Assembly: GCA_029310945.1 (NCBI GenBank)
Contig: JARJFC010000004.1
Coordinates: forward strand, 1-64,000
Origin: Leptospira sp. 96542
GTDB lineage: Bacteria > Spirochaetota > Leptospiria > Leptospirales > Leptospiraceae
Direction of reading: 5' to 3'
Length of the DNA: 64,000 nt
Below are positions 47,511-56,205 of this stretch, piece after piece. Below the pieces are notes generated by a model. That model did not search any database and had not been told where the DNA came from. It saw nothing but the letters and a program-made list of their open reading frames with translations. Both the position numbers and the translations under genes were made by a program. Every line of letters begins with the position of its first letter. The first letter of the stretch is position 1.

Positions 47511-48206
47511 TCACTGAACGGGCGCTAACTTTCCCGATACAATCCGATTCCTTTTGTGCGCCATGGAAGCCAGTTCCAAATCATGGGTTACGAGTATGAG
47601 TGAAAATTTAAACTCGTTCTGTAAATCTTTGATAAGATCCATTAGGTGGCGCGAATTGTCTCTGTCTAGATTTCCCGTTGGTTCATCCGCAAGGATGAGC
47701 CCTTTTTTACCAACGAGGGCACGAGCTACACCCACTCTTGCACCTTCTCCACCCGAAAGTTGGGAAGGAAAACTTTCCGTTCGTTCTCCAAGCCCCACAA
47801 GTTCCAACATTTTGGTAGCTTCGATTTTTGCAAGTTTCGGATTCATTTTAGAAATAAGAAGCGGCATCATCACATTTTCTAGGGCAGTGAAATCGGGAAG
47901 TAGTAGATGTTGTTGAAAAATAAAAGAGATCTTTTCGGCACGAAAATTTTCTCTCTGTTTTTCTGTAAGATTTTTTAATGATACCCCACAAACTTCCACC
48001 TCACCTGCGTCAAACGAATCCATAGCACCCAAAATATTAAGGAGTGTGGATTTTCCCACACCCGATGCACCTTCCACAGAAACAATTTCGCCTTGCCTCA
48101 CTTCAAAATCAAGTTCGGAAATGATATGGTACCGTTTGTCTACCACTTGGTAGTATTTTTCTAGTTTGCGAACAGAAACAGTGATTTGGTTTTCTGGATT
48201 AGTCAT
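47511..48206 (-). CDS. lolD: Lipoprotein-release ABC ATPase LolD
   Basis: 231 residues. Walker [11 protein letters not shown]-loop [21 protein letters not shown], signature [17 protein letters not shown], Walker [13 protein letters not shown] and the H-loop VTHD. The size, the Gln-His-Leu-Leu-Pro Q-loop and the adjacent FtsX/LolC-type permease identify LolD, which powers release of outer-membrane lipoproteins from the inner membrane. MacB-like exporters are the alternative. It overlaps the permease gene by 8 bases and abuts the mcsAB gene. Confidence 0.9.
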   Translation of the reverse strand: MTNPENQITVSVRKLEKYYQVVDKRYHIISELDFEVRQGEIVSVEGASGVGKSTLLNILGAMDSFDAGEVEVCGVSLKNLTEKQRENFRAEKISFIFQQHLLLPDFTALENVMMPLLISKMNPKLAKIEATKMLELVGLGERTESFPSQLSGGEGARVGVARALVGKKGLILADEPTGNLDRDNSRHLMDLIKDLQNEFKFSLILVTHDLELASMAHKRNRIVSGKLAPVQ

Positions 48207-49551
48207 TTCGTATTGTATCCACTGGGTTTAAATTTGCGGCCATACGTGCAGGGAAATATCCTGCAAGCCCCGAAAGAATTGTGGCTGCGGTTGTGACCAT
48301 AAAGATGAAGGAAATATCAATGTCTACGGGGATATGATCAAAATAATAGATGTCTTTGGGAACCAGTTCTACAGGTGTCCATTCTGTTGGGTTTAAGACA
48401 GAGCCAATGAAATTGATGATCTCCGAAATCACATGGATGATGACTTCGAGTTTGGTTGCGATAAAAATCCCACTCATCCCTCCCACAAGCGAGGATAAAA
48501 TTCCCACAATCATTGCATTCAATGTGAATATGAGTAAGATGTCATTGGAAGTGAGACCCAGCGCTTTGAGTGTTCCAATTGACTTCCGTTTGGCGCGAAC
48601 GAGGGAATGAACGGTTGCTACCATTCCTAACGCAGCAAGAACGATGAACAAAAATACGATGATAGAAATGATTGTTTTTTCAAGCCTAAGTGCTGCTAAA
48701 AAATTTTCTTGTTCTTCGGCAATGGTTCGCACCGAAAAAGAAGAATTGTTTTGGATGGTTTCATTCCAATTGTCTTCATTCAAACGAGAAGAAATTCTAT
48801 TTTTAGTTTGTCTCAGATCATCCAAACTTTTTACCTTAATGGCAATTTGGTTTACAGCTCCCTTCATCTTAAAAAATTCTTGTGCTTGGGGGAGGGACAA
48901 AAATACAAACTTAGAATCGTAATTATAATACCCAGTCTTAAAGACGCCTGTTAGACGAAAGGTTTGGACATTTACTTCCACTCCTCGTTCCACGGTAAAC
49001 CTTCCACCAGGAACTGCCATGGTAATCTCACGCCCCATCGAATATCCGTAAATGGCACTCATTTCCTTACCCACGACCACCAGTTTTTTGGAATTGATGT
49101 TTTGGATTTCGTCCCGGTTGTATTGCAAAATACGCGGGAAATTGGGGAGGCCATTGTCCAAAAGTTTTTCCACAGATTCTATTGGAACCGCTCGGATCAT
49201 GATGGGATTAAAATTATTATTACTTTGTATGAGACCATGGCTTGTGATATTCCCTTCGATCGAAACAATGGACTCTGCCAATTTTGGATCGGATTTTAAG
49301 TGTTGGATCACGGCTTCATACGAATAGATGGAACCTCCACCATAGGAGTTTTCTATGGTGATATGTGGTCCACCCTGCCAAAGCGATTCTTTCACTTGTT
49401 TTTGGAATCCATTGAAAATGGAAAGGACCACCACAAGTAAACTCACCCCCACAGCCATAACAATGAAGGATAGCCGGGATTTGATGGATAAAAAACCCAG
49501 GACTCGCGAGCCCCGAATGTAACGGATCGTAATTAAAGAGACAATTCCCAT
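48199..49551 (-). CDS. Lipoprotein-release permease LolC/LolE
   Basis: 450 residues. One N-terminal membrane helix ([24 protein letters not shown]), a large periplasmic domain (about 45-285), then three C-terminal helices starting [34 protein letters not shown], the FtsX-type core with a Gly-Thr-Leu-Lys-Ala-Leu-Gly turn. Opening [21 protein letters not shown] is typical of LolC/E. Only one such gene is present with lolD, so a homodimeric LolF-like permease is possible. Divergent from the gene at 49612. Confidence 0.9.
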   Translation of the reverse strand: MGIVSLITIRYIRGSRVLGFLSIKSRLSFIVMAVGVSLLVVVLSIFNGFQKQVKESLWQGGPHITIENSYGGGSIYSYEAVIQHLKSDPKLAESIVSIEGNITSHGLIQSNNNFNPIMIRAVPIESVEKLLDNGLPNFPRILQYNRDEIQNINSKKLVVVGKEMSAIYGYSMGREITMAVPGGRFTVERGVEVNVQTFRLTGVFKTGYYNYDSKFVFLSLPQAQEFFKMKGAVNQIAIKVKSLDDLRQTKNRISSRLNEDNWNETIQNNSSFSVRTIAEEQENFLAALRLEKTIISIIVFLFIVLAALGMVATVHSLVRAKRKSIGTLKALGLTSNDILLIFTLNAMIVGILSSLVGGMSGIFIATKLEVIIHVISEIINFIGSVLNPTEWTPVELVPKDIYYFDHIPVDIDISFIFMVTTAATILSGLAGYFPARMAANLNPVDTIRND

Positions 49552-49563
49552 GATAACCTAATC

Positions 49564-49603
49564 TTTTTGACAGCTTTCTTCCTAAGATGGATACTGTCAA
49601 AAA
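49564..49603. repeat. Inverted repeat in lolC / 49612 divergent promoter region
   Basis: TTTTTGACAG at 49564-49573 is mirrored by CTGTCAAAAA at 49594-49603. Each arm carries a TTGACA on opposite strands pointing inward. On the plus strand TTGACA is followed after 16 bases by GATACT, a fair -10. It could be a two-way promoter or a regulator site. Confidence 0.5.
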
Positions 49604-49611
49604 AGAACCTT

Positions 49612-50595
49612 ATGCCTGATACTCCAAATTACTACTCTCTCAAAGTGAACATCCGTGACGATTCGAATATGGTCTACACGATGATTTCTGCAGTGATTGA
49701 CCCTGTGGACATAAAAACGGTGAAGTACGACGGAGTTGCGAGCGCAAGCCCCCTCGTCCTATTGCCCATTCGCTCCACATTCCAGGATTTTTACAACCGA
49801 GTGCAGAGGGTGGTGTACAAAGGCGACCAACTGAAAAACATCACAAAATCCCTCCAGGAGTTACTCAAATCCAAATTTGGATCCGAAAGTTTCCTCGAAG
49901 AACTACTTCATTATATGGATCATAATTTATCTGACAGGATGGATTTTGTTTTCATCGAAATCCACAACAGGACGGCAGGTAACTCCAATCCAAAACTGGA
50001 AGTCCATTTTGAACTCATTGATCCGACAGAAATCCAAAAAACCACTGTGGACGAAGATGAGATCGCAAAAAAAGAAGCCCCTCCGCCCACTCCCATTCCT
50101 CAGGCATCTGGGTTTGCCATCCCTGTCGACAAACAAATTGTTCAATTTAGGTTCCAACTATCACCTGTAAATGGGGTTCCTCTTTCCGAATTGAATGATG
50201 GTGACAGTGTGTATGTAAGACTGATGCCAGGAGACCCGATCACCAATGGAGTGATTGAAAGTTTGGAACTAAAAGATGAATCGGGAACAATCAAACAAAT
50301 CCCTGCAAAAATTGTGAATATATCAAATAACAAAACTTTTTCGGAAGTTGTCATCAAGATCAACGAACAAATTTTTGGTAAAATCATTGAAGAAGAAAAT
50401 TCGGTAAAAATAAAAACCTTTGATTCAAACCAGGGAGCTGCAAATATCCTTACATCAGTTGCCTCTCCAACGGCATCCGTTGTAAAATCAAAACAGAAAA
50501 AAATGAGCTCTGATGAAAGTTTCCAACTGATGCCTTTTATCATTATGCTTGTTTTACTTGCAATCGGTATGATGGCAATCTTTGTCATATTATAA
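49612..50595 (+). CDS. Tail-anchored spirochaete protein of unknown function
   Basis: 327 residues. The N-terminal two thirds are soluble and look like two beta-rich domains: YYSLKVNIRDDSNMVYTMISAVIDPVDI and VQFRFQLSPVNGVPLSELNDGDSVYVRLMPGDPI. A Pro/Glu linker separates them. A single C-terminal membrane helix (LMPFIIMLVLLAIGMMAIFVIL) ends the protein, so the bulk is probably cytoplasmic. No catalytic motif was seen. It precedes the polytopic membrane gene by four bases. Start set at the ATG after an inverted repeat; earlier codons lie inside the repeat. Confidence 0.68.
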   Translation: MPDTPNYYSLKVNIRDDSNMVYTMISAVIDPVDIKTVKYDGVASASPLVLLPIRSTFQDFYNRVQRVVYKGDQLKNITKSLQELLKSKFGSESFLEELLHYMDHNLSDRMDFVFIEIHNRTAGNSNPKLEVHFELIDPTEIQKTTVDEDEIAKKEAPPPTPIPQASGFAIPVDKQIVQFRFQLSPVNGVPLSELNDGDSVYVRLMPGDPITNGVIESLELKDESGTIKQIPAKIVNISNNKTFSEVVIKINEQIFGKIIEEENSVKIKTFDSNQGAANILTSVASPTASVVKSKQKKMSSDESFQLMPFIIMLVLLAIGMMAIFVIL

Positions 50596-50599
50596 AATT

Positions 50600-51628
50600 A
50601 TGAAAAAATACTTAAAACATTTCCCAATCTTCACCCCTCTCCTCATTTCTATTTTTGTGATCCATTCGTTGTTTGTGGATTATTCTGTTCAATTTGATGA
50701 ACAAAGTTTTCGAAGCCAAATGGAAGAAGAAACCCCGATTTCGAAGCCAACACCACCAAAAATCGAAACAGAGAATGGAGTTGTGGGAAGGATTTTTTAT
50801 TTAGAAAGTTTTTTACAAAACTTGGAATCGAGAGAACTTCCAGTTGATACTGATTTGGAAGAAACGAAAGAAAGCCTCAAACGTATACTCGTTGGCCAAA
50901 AACTATATTTATTTCTGCTTATTTTTTACCTTCTTTTATGTTTGTCAGCTTCTGTCTCGTATTGGAAAAATGCATGGTTTCACAAAACTTTGTCGTACGT
51001 TTTGTATCCCATTTCACTTTTTGTACTTTTTTTCAAAATCTTCTACCAAGTCAGTTTGATTTCCCAAGGAGAAATTTTGCCAATCTTCATGGCTGTATTA
51101 CTCATGATTACATTTGTTGCGAGTATTTTTTCTCTCCGTCAAATCGGTAAGGATGTTTCAAAAGTGGAAGGTTTTAAGGCTCTCCAGTTTTCCTCTTCAC
51201 TGGAAGAAGAAGGAAGGGCACCAACTTCTACAAAATCGGGTATTTTTTTTACACCACTCACTCACTTTTTACTCATCATCTTCATAGGAATTTTAATCGG
51301 CAACTTAGTTTACATTCCCCTATTTTTGCTACAGAAACATTATGTAAGTGAATTCAGCTATTTTATTTTCTTTTTACTTGGCCTATTGTCTCTATTTTAT
51401 ATCTTCAATTACAAGAGAGTTGGTGGAGAAACCGCAAACAAATCTTGGCAAAACTTAGCCGTAAGTTTTTCGTACTTACAATACAGGTTTTTGAGGAATG
51501 GTGTTGTGGGAGCTTTCGGAACAGTGCTCATTATCTTTTTTGTGACTTTTTTATTCAGTTTGTTGCTGTTTAATATTGAACTCATTCAATCCAATTTAGG
51601 ACTTTTTGGCAAAACAACGGAGTTTTGA
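50600..51628 (+). CDS. Polytopic membrane protein, unknown
   Basis: 342 residues with about seven hydrophobic segments, for example FPIFTPLLISIFVIHSLFVDY, LYLFLLIFYLLLCLSASVSYW, TLSYVLYPISLFVLFFKIFY, ILPIFMAVLLMITFVASIF and a C-terminal VGAFGTVLIIFFVTFLFSLLLFN. A charged loop (about 22-75) follows the first helix. No family motif recognised. It is next to the tail-anchored protein and probably in the same operon. Its stop codon lies inside a two-way terminator hairpin. Confidence 0.68.
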   Translation: MKKYLKHFPIFTPLLISIFVIHSLFVDYSVQFDEQSFRSQMEEETPISKPTPPKIETENGVVGRIFYLESFLQNLESRELPVDTDLEETKESLKRILVGQKLYLFLLIFYLLLCLSASVSYWKNAWFHKTLSYVLYPISLFVLFFKIFYQVSLISQGEILPIFMAVLLMITFVASIFSLRQIGKDVSKVEGFKALQFSSSLEEEGRAPTSTKSGIFFTPLTHFLLIIFIGILIGNLVYIPLFLLQKHYVSEFSYFIFFLLGLLSLFYIFNYKRVGGETANKSWQNLAVSFSYLQYRFLRNGVVGAFGTVLIIFFVTFLFSLLLFNIELIQSNLGLFGKTTEF

Positions 51629-51643
51629 TTTTTGATCAAAACT
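51621..51643. terminator. Convergent two-way terminator
   Basis: AGTTTTGAT pairs perfectly with ATCAAAACT around a five-base loop, between two convergent genes. T-rich flanks are short, so strength is uncertain. Confidence 0.6.
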
Positions 51644-52384
51644 TCATTCGCAAGATGGAGTTAGGCTTATCGATGCCGTACAGCGAATTTTGCCATTTGG
51701 ATAATAAGTTGTACGGCGGATAAAATCCCCCGAATCCGAATAAAGTTCGCTCGCTTCTCTGACTCCATTTGGAAAAAAATAAAACCACTCACCAATTTTT
51801 TTATCGCTCGAATAACTACCTTTAGACTCTACTTTCGTATCGGGATAATAACGTACCCAATCTCCTGTTCGGTTGCCACCATCGTAAAAACCTTTTTCGT
51901 TGACTCGGCCATTTTTAAAATACCGAATGTAACTTCCGTTCTCATTACCGATTTCAGGGGAAGTTACCCAAAATTGTTTTTTGCGATACCCAGCTTTGTA
52001 GTTTTGTTCGATATAGAGTTTTCCATCAGAAAAATAATACAACCATAGTCCATCCCTTTCTCCATTTAAGATTTCACCTTTGGAAATGACTGTACCTGTT
52101 CTATAATTGTATCTTTCTGAATATCCATTCAGTTGCCCATTGGAATCCAATTTGCCCTTCGCAACCAAAGAGCCAGATTCATGCCACTCTTTGTATTCGC
52201 CGTTTGCTGCTAATTTGTATAAATTGAATTTTTTTTCAAAATTTGCTTCTTTGGGTATGGAAACTGGGCGTTCCAATTGCCCTTTGCATGGTCCAAGTAA
52301 TATTGCACCACCCAATACAAACACAAAGTATGTAAAAACAGTGAGAAATGAACTTTCTTTAATATGTGTAAATATAGATGTCAT
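51644..52384 (-). CDS. MORN/YwqK-repeat lipoprotein
   Basis: 246 residues. A lipoprotein signal (FVFVLGGAILLGPC) precedes tandem repeats of about 23 residues with the W/Y-Y-x2-G-x-[KL]...K-G pattern: EWHESGSLVAKGKLDSNGQLNG, WLYYFSDGKLYIEQNYKAG, YIRYFKNGRVNEKGFYDG, WVRYYPDTKVESKGSYS, WFYFFPNGVREASELYS, TTYYPNGKIRC. These are MORN-like repeats of the YwqK type, which fold as an open beta sheet and mediate contacts. No toxin partner is adjacent, so a toxin-antitoxin role is not supported. Overlaps the end of the mscS-type gene by 26 bases. Confidence 0.8.
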   Translation of the reverse strand: MTSIFTHIKESSFLTVFTYFVFVLGGAILLGPCKGQLERPVSIPKEANFEKKFNLYKLAANGEYKEWHESGSLVAKGKLDSNGQLNGYSERYNYRTGTVISKGEILNGERDGLWLYYFSDGKLYIEQNYKAGYRKKQFWVTSPEIGNENGSYIRYFKNGRVNEKGFYDGGNRTGDWVRYYPDTKVESKGSYSSDKKIGEWFYFFPNGVREASELYSDSGDFIRRTTYYPNGKIRCTASISLTPSCE

Positions 52385-53252
52385 CGTGTTCTTTAAATTT
52401 TGTTAAGATTTCTTTTGAAATGAGAATGCGGTTCAAACGTTTGGAACGAATGGGAGTTAGATAACGTAAACACAGTAGTATATTACCCTCAGGTTCGAGT
52501 GATGTGTAAACAATAGGTGTTGTTTTGCCCAAACGAACCAAATAATTTTTTGACAGTTCTCTTATTTTTGTTTCTACAATTTCAGGAGCAAGAACCAATT
52601 CTTCGTTTAGAATTTGTGTACAAATTTTTTCAGCTTTTTCCCAATTAGAATCAAGTTTCAAAAAAACTCTAAACTCATCCCAAACAAAATCCATAGTTTC
52701 AGAAACGATAAAAAACCTGTGCAAAACAATATTATAGTTTGGAAAATGAATCAACCGATTCGTGGATTGTTCGAACCGAACATCAGTGGCAATTTCTAAC
52801 AAAGTAAATTTAAAAAATCCAATATTGACAACATCTCCCTTGATATTGTCAATTTCAATCCGGTCTCCCACCTTAAAACCGTTACCTCCCATAATCATGA
52901 ACCAACCGACCATATTCAACCAAACTTCCTTTAGACTGATAACAATACCAGCTCCAGCAAGTCCAAGAACTGTTGGTAGTAATGACAAACTAGAAAAAAT
53001 AATGGGCATATAAATGATGCCAAAAAATAATAAAAATCCAATCCGACCCACTTTTCGCCGATTGTATTCGTGAATGGCATCCGGCGCAGGTTTGATCCGC
53101 TCAACGAGTATCATTGTGATTTTATAGGCAAAAACAGCAAAAACCAACATGTAAATAAAAAGTATGAGAGTTTCAGGAAAACTACGACTGGTATGTTTTA
53201 GTAAACTAAGTGGATTCAAATCGAGATAAAAATCTTTTAAACTTTCACTCAT
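52359..53252 (-). CDS. MscS-family mechanosensitive channel
   Basis: 297 residues. Two or three membrane helices precede the MscS pore/beta domain: VLGLAGAGIVISLKEVWLNMVGWFMIMGGNGFKVGDRIEIDNIKGDVVNIGFFKFTLLEI-type sequence (about residues 90-150). The KVGDRIEI-x-G-VV-IG pattern is the family signature. It then continues with an alpha/beta C-terminal domain. It would open on osmotic downshift. The short length puts it with MscS rather than MscK. It lies two bases downstream of aroB and overlaps the MORN gene. Confidence 0.88.
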   Translation of the reverse strand: MSESLKDFYLDLNPLSLLKHTSRSFPETLILFIYMLVFAVFAYKITMILVERIKPAPDAIHEYNRRKVGRIGFLLFFGIIYMPIIFSSLSLLPTVLGLAGAGIVISLKEVWLNMVGWFMIMGGNGFKVGDRIEIDNIKGDVVNIGFFKFTLLEIATDVRFEQSTNRLIHFPNYNIVLHRFFIVSETMDFVWDEFRVFLKLDSNWEKAEKICTQILNEELVLAPEIVETKIRELSKNYLVRLGKTTPIVYTSLEPEGNILLCLRYLTPIRSKRLNRILISKEILTKFKEHDDIYIYTY

Positions 53253-53254
53253 CG

Positions 53255-54346
53255 TTAGTCCAAATCCTTTTGTTTTTTCAAAGCGAACAAAATGTCTTTC
53301 CTATCCACAGAAATTCCATATTGTGGTTTGCCAAAATCTGACAACAAAACAAAGTTTAGGTTCTTCCCATCTTTTTTTTTGTCATGTTCCATATGAGAAA
53401 TTACATCTTCTGGATTTTGGATTAGTTTGGTGGGAAGTTCCAATCGTTTCATGATTTGAATTGCTTTTTTGAAATTTTCATCTGTGAACAAAGCAAACTC
53501 TCGTGACAATAAAAGAGCAGTCACAAGACCAATGGCAACGGCCTCTCCATGAGAGTATTTTTTGTATTTAGTGAGCGATTCGATGGCATGCCCAGTTGTG
53601 TGCCCTAAATTCAGAATTGCACGAAGACCACCTTCCCTTTCGTCCTTGGCTACAATTTCCGATTTGATACGAACAGATTCATCAATTGAAGTTCTTAAAA
53701 TTTCCGATGCAGGTGTGAAGTCAGACCTTTTGGATTCTTCCAAAAGTTTTAATAAATTTCCACCATCCAAAAACGCATGTTTGACGATTTCTGCAAGCCC
53801 ACAACTCCACTCTTTTTTGGGAAGTGTACTGAGTGTAAAAAGAGGCGCAAACACAAACTCTGGTTGGTAAAACGCACCCACCATATTTTTGCCTAAATCC
53901 AAATTGACTGCCACCTTCCCACCAACGGAGGAATCCACACTGGCTAGTAAAGTTGTCGGGATTTGTATAAACCGAATGCCCCGTTGGTAAGTGGCCGCGA
54001 TGAAACCAGCAAAATCGCCCACAACTCCACCACCGAAAGCAATGACAAGTGTTTTGCGATCTGCACCAGACTTAATCAATTCGTGGTATACTTTTTTGAC
54101 TCGATCGATATGTTTATTTTTTTCACCCGCTTTGAGATAGATCACAGAATATGGAATCCCAATACCCTTGAGTTCCTTGGTCAGGTATTTTTCGTAAATG
54201 CCTGCGATCTCTCGGTTTGTCAAAACAATGATCCTGGAAATTTTTGCGAGTGAAGAAATTTTGTCTTTTAATCCTTCAAAATTTTCGTGGAGTTCGACTG
54301 TATACCGAAACCCAGATCCAATGACTTCACGTTCGAGTAACTTCAT
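53255..54346 (-). CDS. aroB: 3-dehydroquinate synthase
   Basis: 363 residues, the usual length. FGGGVVGDFAGFIAATYQRG (NAD-binding), IQIPTTLLASVDSSVGGKVAVNL, KNMVGAFYQPEFV, the metal ligands in GLAEIVKHAFLDG, LNLGHTTGHAIESL and YSHGEAVAIG. AroB converts DAHP to 3-dehydroquinate in the shikimate pathway. It overlaps the NUDIX gene start by four bases and precedes mscS by two. Confidence 0.95.
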   Translation of the reverse strand: MKLLEREVIGSGFRYTVELHENFEGLKDKISSLAKISRIIVLTNREIAGIYEKYLTKELKGIGIPYSVIYLKAGEKNKHIDRVKKVYHELIKSGADRKTLVIAFGGGVVGDFAGFIAATYQRGIRFIQIPTTLLASVDSSVGGKVAVNLDLGKNMVGAFYQPEFVFAPLFTLSTLPKKEWSCGLAEIVKHAFLDGGNLLKLLEESKRSDFTPASEILRTSIDESVRIKSEIVAKDEREGGLRAILNLGHTTGHAIESLTKYKKYSHGEAVAIGLVTALLLSREFALFTDENFKKAIQIMKRLELPTKLIQNPEDVISHMEHDKKKDGKNLNFVLLSDFGKPQYGISVDRKDILFALKKQKDLD

Positions 54347-54807
54347 AAACCCGCCACCCAGGGACTTGCAATGTAACGAGGTTTGTTTTTTTGTTTGGAT
54401 AAAAAATATTGTTTTGTGTCGGGTCGCAAGTCCATCAATTGGATTTCCTTTGAACTGAAATAACCAAACCCAGAAATTGCTTCTTCTTTTGGGTTCAGTG
54501 TGGGAATTAGATCTTTTACCTTTGTAACAAATACAAGCTGGATGAGGTGTCTGTTTTTATTCGGATCGATTGATTCTGTAAAAAAAATAAATTCCGATTT
54601 GGTCACTTCCAAAGAAAGCTCCTCTCTCAATTCACGCTCGAGTGCGGAAACTGCGGTTTCTCCAAATTCAATGCCTCCGCCTGGCAATAACCAATAACTC
54701 GATTTTTTTTTTGTCTGCTGTACTAGTAAAAATTTACCCTTCGAATCTTGGATGAGGGCTGCCACCCGGACTCGCATGTATTTACTCTTCAGGAAAAAAT
54801 CGATCAT
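54343..54807 (-). CDS. NUDIX hydrolase
   Basis: 154 residues. The Nudix box GGGIEFGETAVSALERELREEL (last Gly to REEL) is intact, with the R-E-x2-E-E metal-binding core. N-terminal RVRVAALIQDSKGKFLLVQQTKKKSSYWLLPG is typical. The substrate is probably a nucleotide or ADP-sugar, but the sequence does not say which. It overlaps rnc and aroB by four bases each, so it is in the acpP-rnc-NUDIX-aroB series. Confidence 0.9.
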   Translation of the reverse strand: MIDFFLKSKYMRVRVAALIQDSKGKFLLVQQTKKKSSYWLLPGGGIEFGETAVSALERELREELSLEVTKSEFIFFTESIDPNKNRHLIQLVFVTKVKDLIPTLNPKEEAISGFGYFSSKEIQLMDLRPDTKQYFLSKQKNKPRYIASPWVAGL

Positions 54808-55532
54808 AATAATTTCAAACTGGTAAGGGCAGACTTTGCTGCCATTTGTTCGGCTCTACGTTTATTTTTCCCCTGACCCTTGTTTTGGAAATGATTTTCG
54901 CAAAATACCAGGACAAGAAAATTTTTATCATGATCGGGTCCATCTTCACTGAGAACTTGGTATTCTGGGATTTTTTTCCATTTTTTCTGGCAATGTTCTT
55001 GTAAGATGGTCTTAAAGTCCTTGGTTTCCTCCATATCGTCCATCCGCACAACGAGAGACTCTAAGTGCGGCGACAAAAACTTGCGGCAAGCAGAGAGACC
55101 CTGGTCCAAATAGAGGGCTCCGAGGAATGCCTCAAAACAATCGGCTTGGATATTGGTATTTTTTTCACCTTTTTCTTTTTCTCCCCGACCGAGGAGTAAA
55201 TACTCTTGGAATTTAAATTTGCGGGCGATGGCTGCGATGGCTGGGGCTGACACAAGTTTACTTTTGTGTTTGGCCAATTTCCCTTCACTCCCCATAGGCA
55301 TGGATTGGTATAAATACTCTGCGGCTACGAGCCCAAGGATAGAATCACCAAGGAATTCCAACCTTTCATTGTCTATTTTTTTTCGGTTTTGTTCTTCGTT
55401 CGCATAGGACCGATGAACAAATGCTAAATGGAGTAAACTTAAATTTTTAAATTTAGAACCAGTCAAAGATTCAAGTTCTTTCAGTTGGTTCGTTCTGGTT
55501 TGGGAAAGTTTGATGGAAAGATCAGATGACAA
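54804..55532 (-). CDS. rnc: Ribonuclease III
   Basis: 242 residues. The catalytic signature NERLEFLGDSILGLVAAEYLY is intact, followed by the second acidic cluster (QADCFEAFLGALYLDQG). The C-terminal double-stranded RNA-binding domain starts near DFKTILQEHCQKKWKKIPEYQV and ends in RRAEQMAAKSAL. It processes rRNA and structured transcripts. The start is TTG and lies directly behind the acpP terminator, so translation is probably weak. The first ~25 residues are not conserved, so the true start may be later. Confidence 0.95.
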   Translation of the reverse strand: MSSDLSIKLSQTRTNQLKELESLTGSKFKNLSLLHLAFVHRSYANEEQNRKKIDNERLEFLGDSILGLVAAEYLYQSMPMGSEGKLAKHKSKLVSAPAIAAIARKFKFQEYLLLGRGEKEKGEKNTNIQADCFEAFLGALYLDQGLSACRKFLSPHLESLVVRMDDMEETKDFKTILQEHCQKKWKKIPEYQVLSEDGPDHDKNFLVLVFCENHFQNKGQGKNKRRAEQMAAKSALTSLKLL

Positions 55533-55540
55533 TGGATAAA

Positions 55541-55575
55541 AAATCCGGGTTCCTCTTTCGGGGAACCCGGTTTTT
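55541..55575 (-). terminator. Terminator between acpP and rnc
   Basis: CCGGGTTCC (55545-55553) pairs with GGAACCCGG (55562-55570). T-runs flank it on both strands, so it can work either way. It sits right after acpP and just before the TTG of rnc, so some read-through is needed for rnc. Confidence 0.9.
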
Positions 55576-55585
55576 GGATTGGGAA

Positions 55586-55819
55586 TTACCCCTTAAGTTT
55601 ATCGATGAATTTAATTACATCGCCTACGGTTTGGATTTTTTCTGCGTCTTCGTCAGAAATTTCCACACCAAACTCTTCTTCAAGAGCCATTACTAGCTCA
55701 ACTGTATCTAAAGAGTCAGCACCAAGATCATTGATGAAGTGAGCTTCAGGTGTTACTTCAGACTCATCAACGCCAAGTTGTTCTACGATGATTGACTTAA
55801 TTTTTTCGAAATCTGCCAT
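55586..55819 (-). CDS. acpP: Acyl carrier protein
   Basis: 77 residues, acidic, with the phosphopantetheine site [18 protein letters not shown] (Ser of DSL). ACP carries growing acyl chains for fatty acid, lipid A and phospholipid synthesis. GGAGG precedes the ATG at good spacing. A strong terminator follows, giving a short abundant transcript, with a hairpin just before the ribosome site. Confidence 0.97.
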   Translation of the reverse strand: MADFEKIKSIIVEQLGVDESEVTPEAHFINDLGADSLDTVELVMALEEEFGVEISDEDAEKIQTVGDVIKFIDKLKG

Positions 55820-55834
55820 TTGTTTTCCTCCAGG

Positions 55835-55852
55835 CCACTGTAAGAACAGTGG
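55835..55852 (-). promoter_or_regulatory. Hairpin in acpP leader
   Basis: CCACTGT pairs with ACAGTGG across a four-base loop, a few bases before the GGAGG of acpP. It may stabilise the mRNA or control access to the ribosome site. Confidence 0.5.
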
Positions 55853-56205
55853 GGCAAGTGTTTAATCGTTTTCCGCCAGGTGTATAGGTACGACTAGCGT
55901 TTTTTTAAAATGAAATTGTCGGATTTTTTGGCAAGTTAAAATAGATTATTTTCCAATTGGTCAAACTGACATCCTTTTAACATCACATAATACACGCTAG
56001 ACGATTGGAATTAAAATCACATTTGTTCAATGAAGCCCCTGCCTCTGAGCGGAATGAGGCTGACATCCAGTATGATTGGCAAATTTCCAAGATTTGATTT
56101 CGTTTTAACAGATGTTTATTCCAATATAACATATTTAAGCTGCGTATATTGTCTTCTGGTTCTAAGTTGGCTTTGGAATCAAAACAAACCAAACGGAGAA
56201 CCTCA
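55853..56205. other. Divergent intergenic region acpP / rhodanese-like 3
   Basis: About 350 AT-rich bases between the acpP leader hairpin and the third rhodanese-like gene. It should hold promoters for both. On the minus strand TTGACC followed after 15 bases by TATTTT is a weak acpP candidate. A 125-codon minus-strand frame overlapping the start of the rhodanese-like gene has no support. No RNA gene or repeat was recognised. Confidence 0.4.

Noticed and set aside
51644..52384. Toxin-antitoxin system based on the YwqK-like repeats
   Set aside because: No toxin-like neighbour, and the protein is a lipoprotein, which suggests an envelope role.
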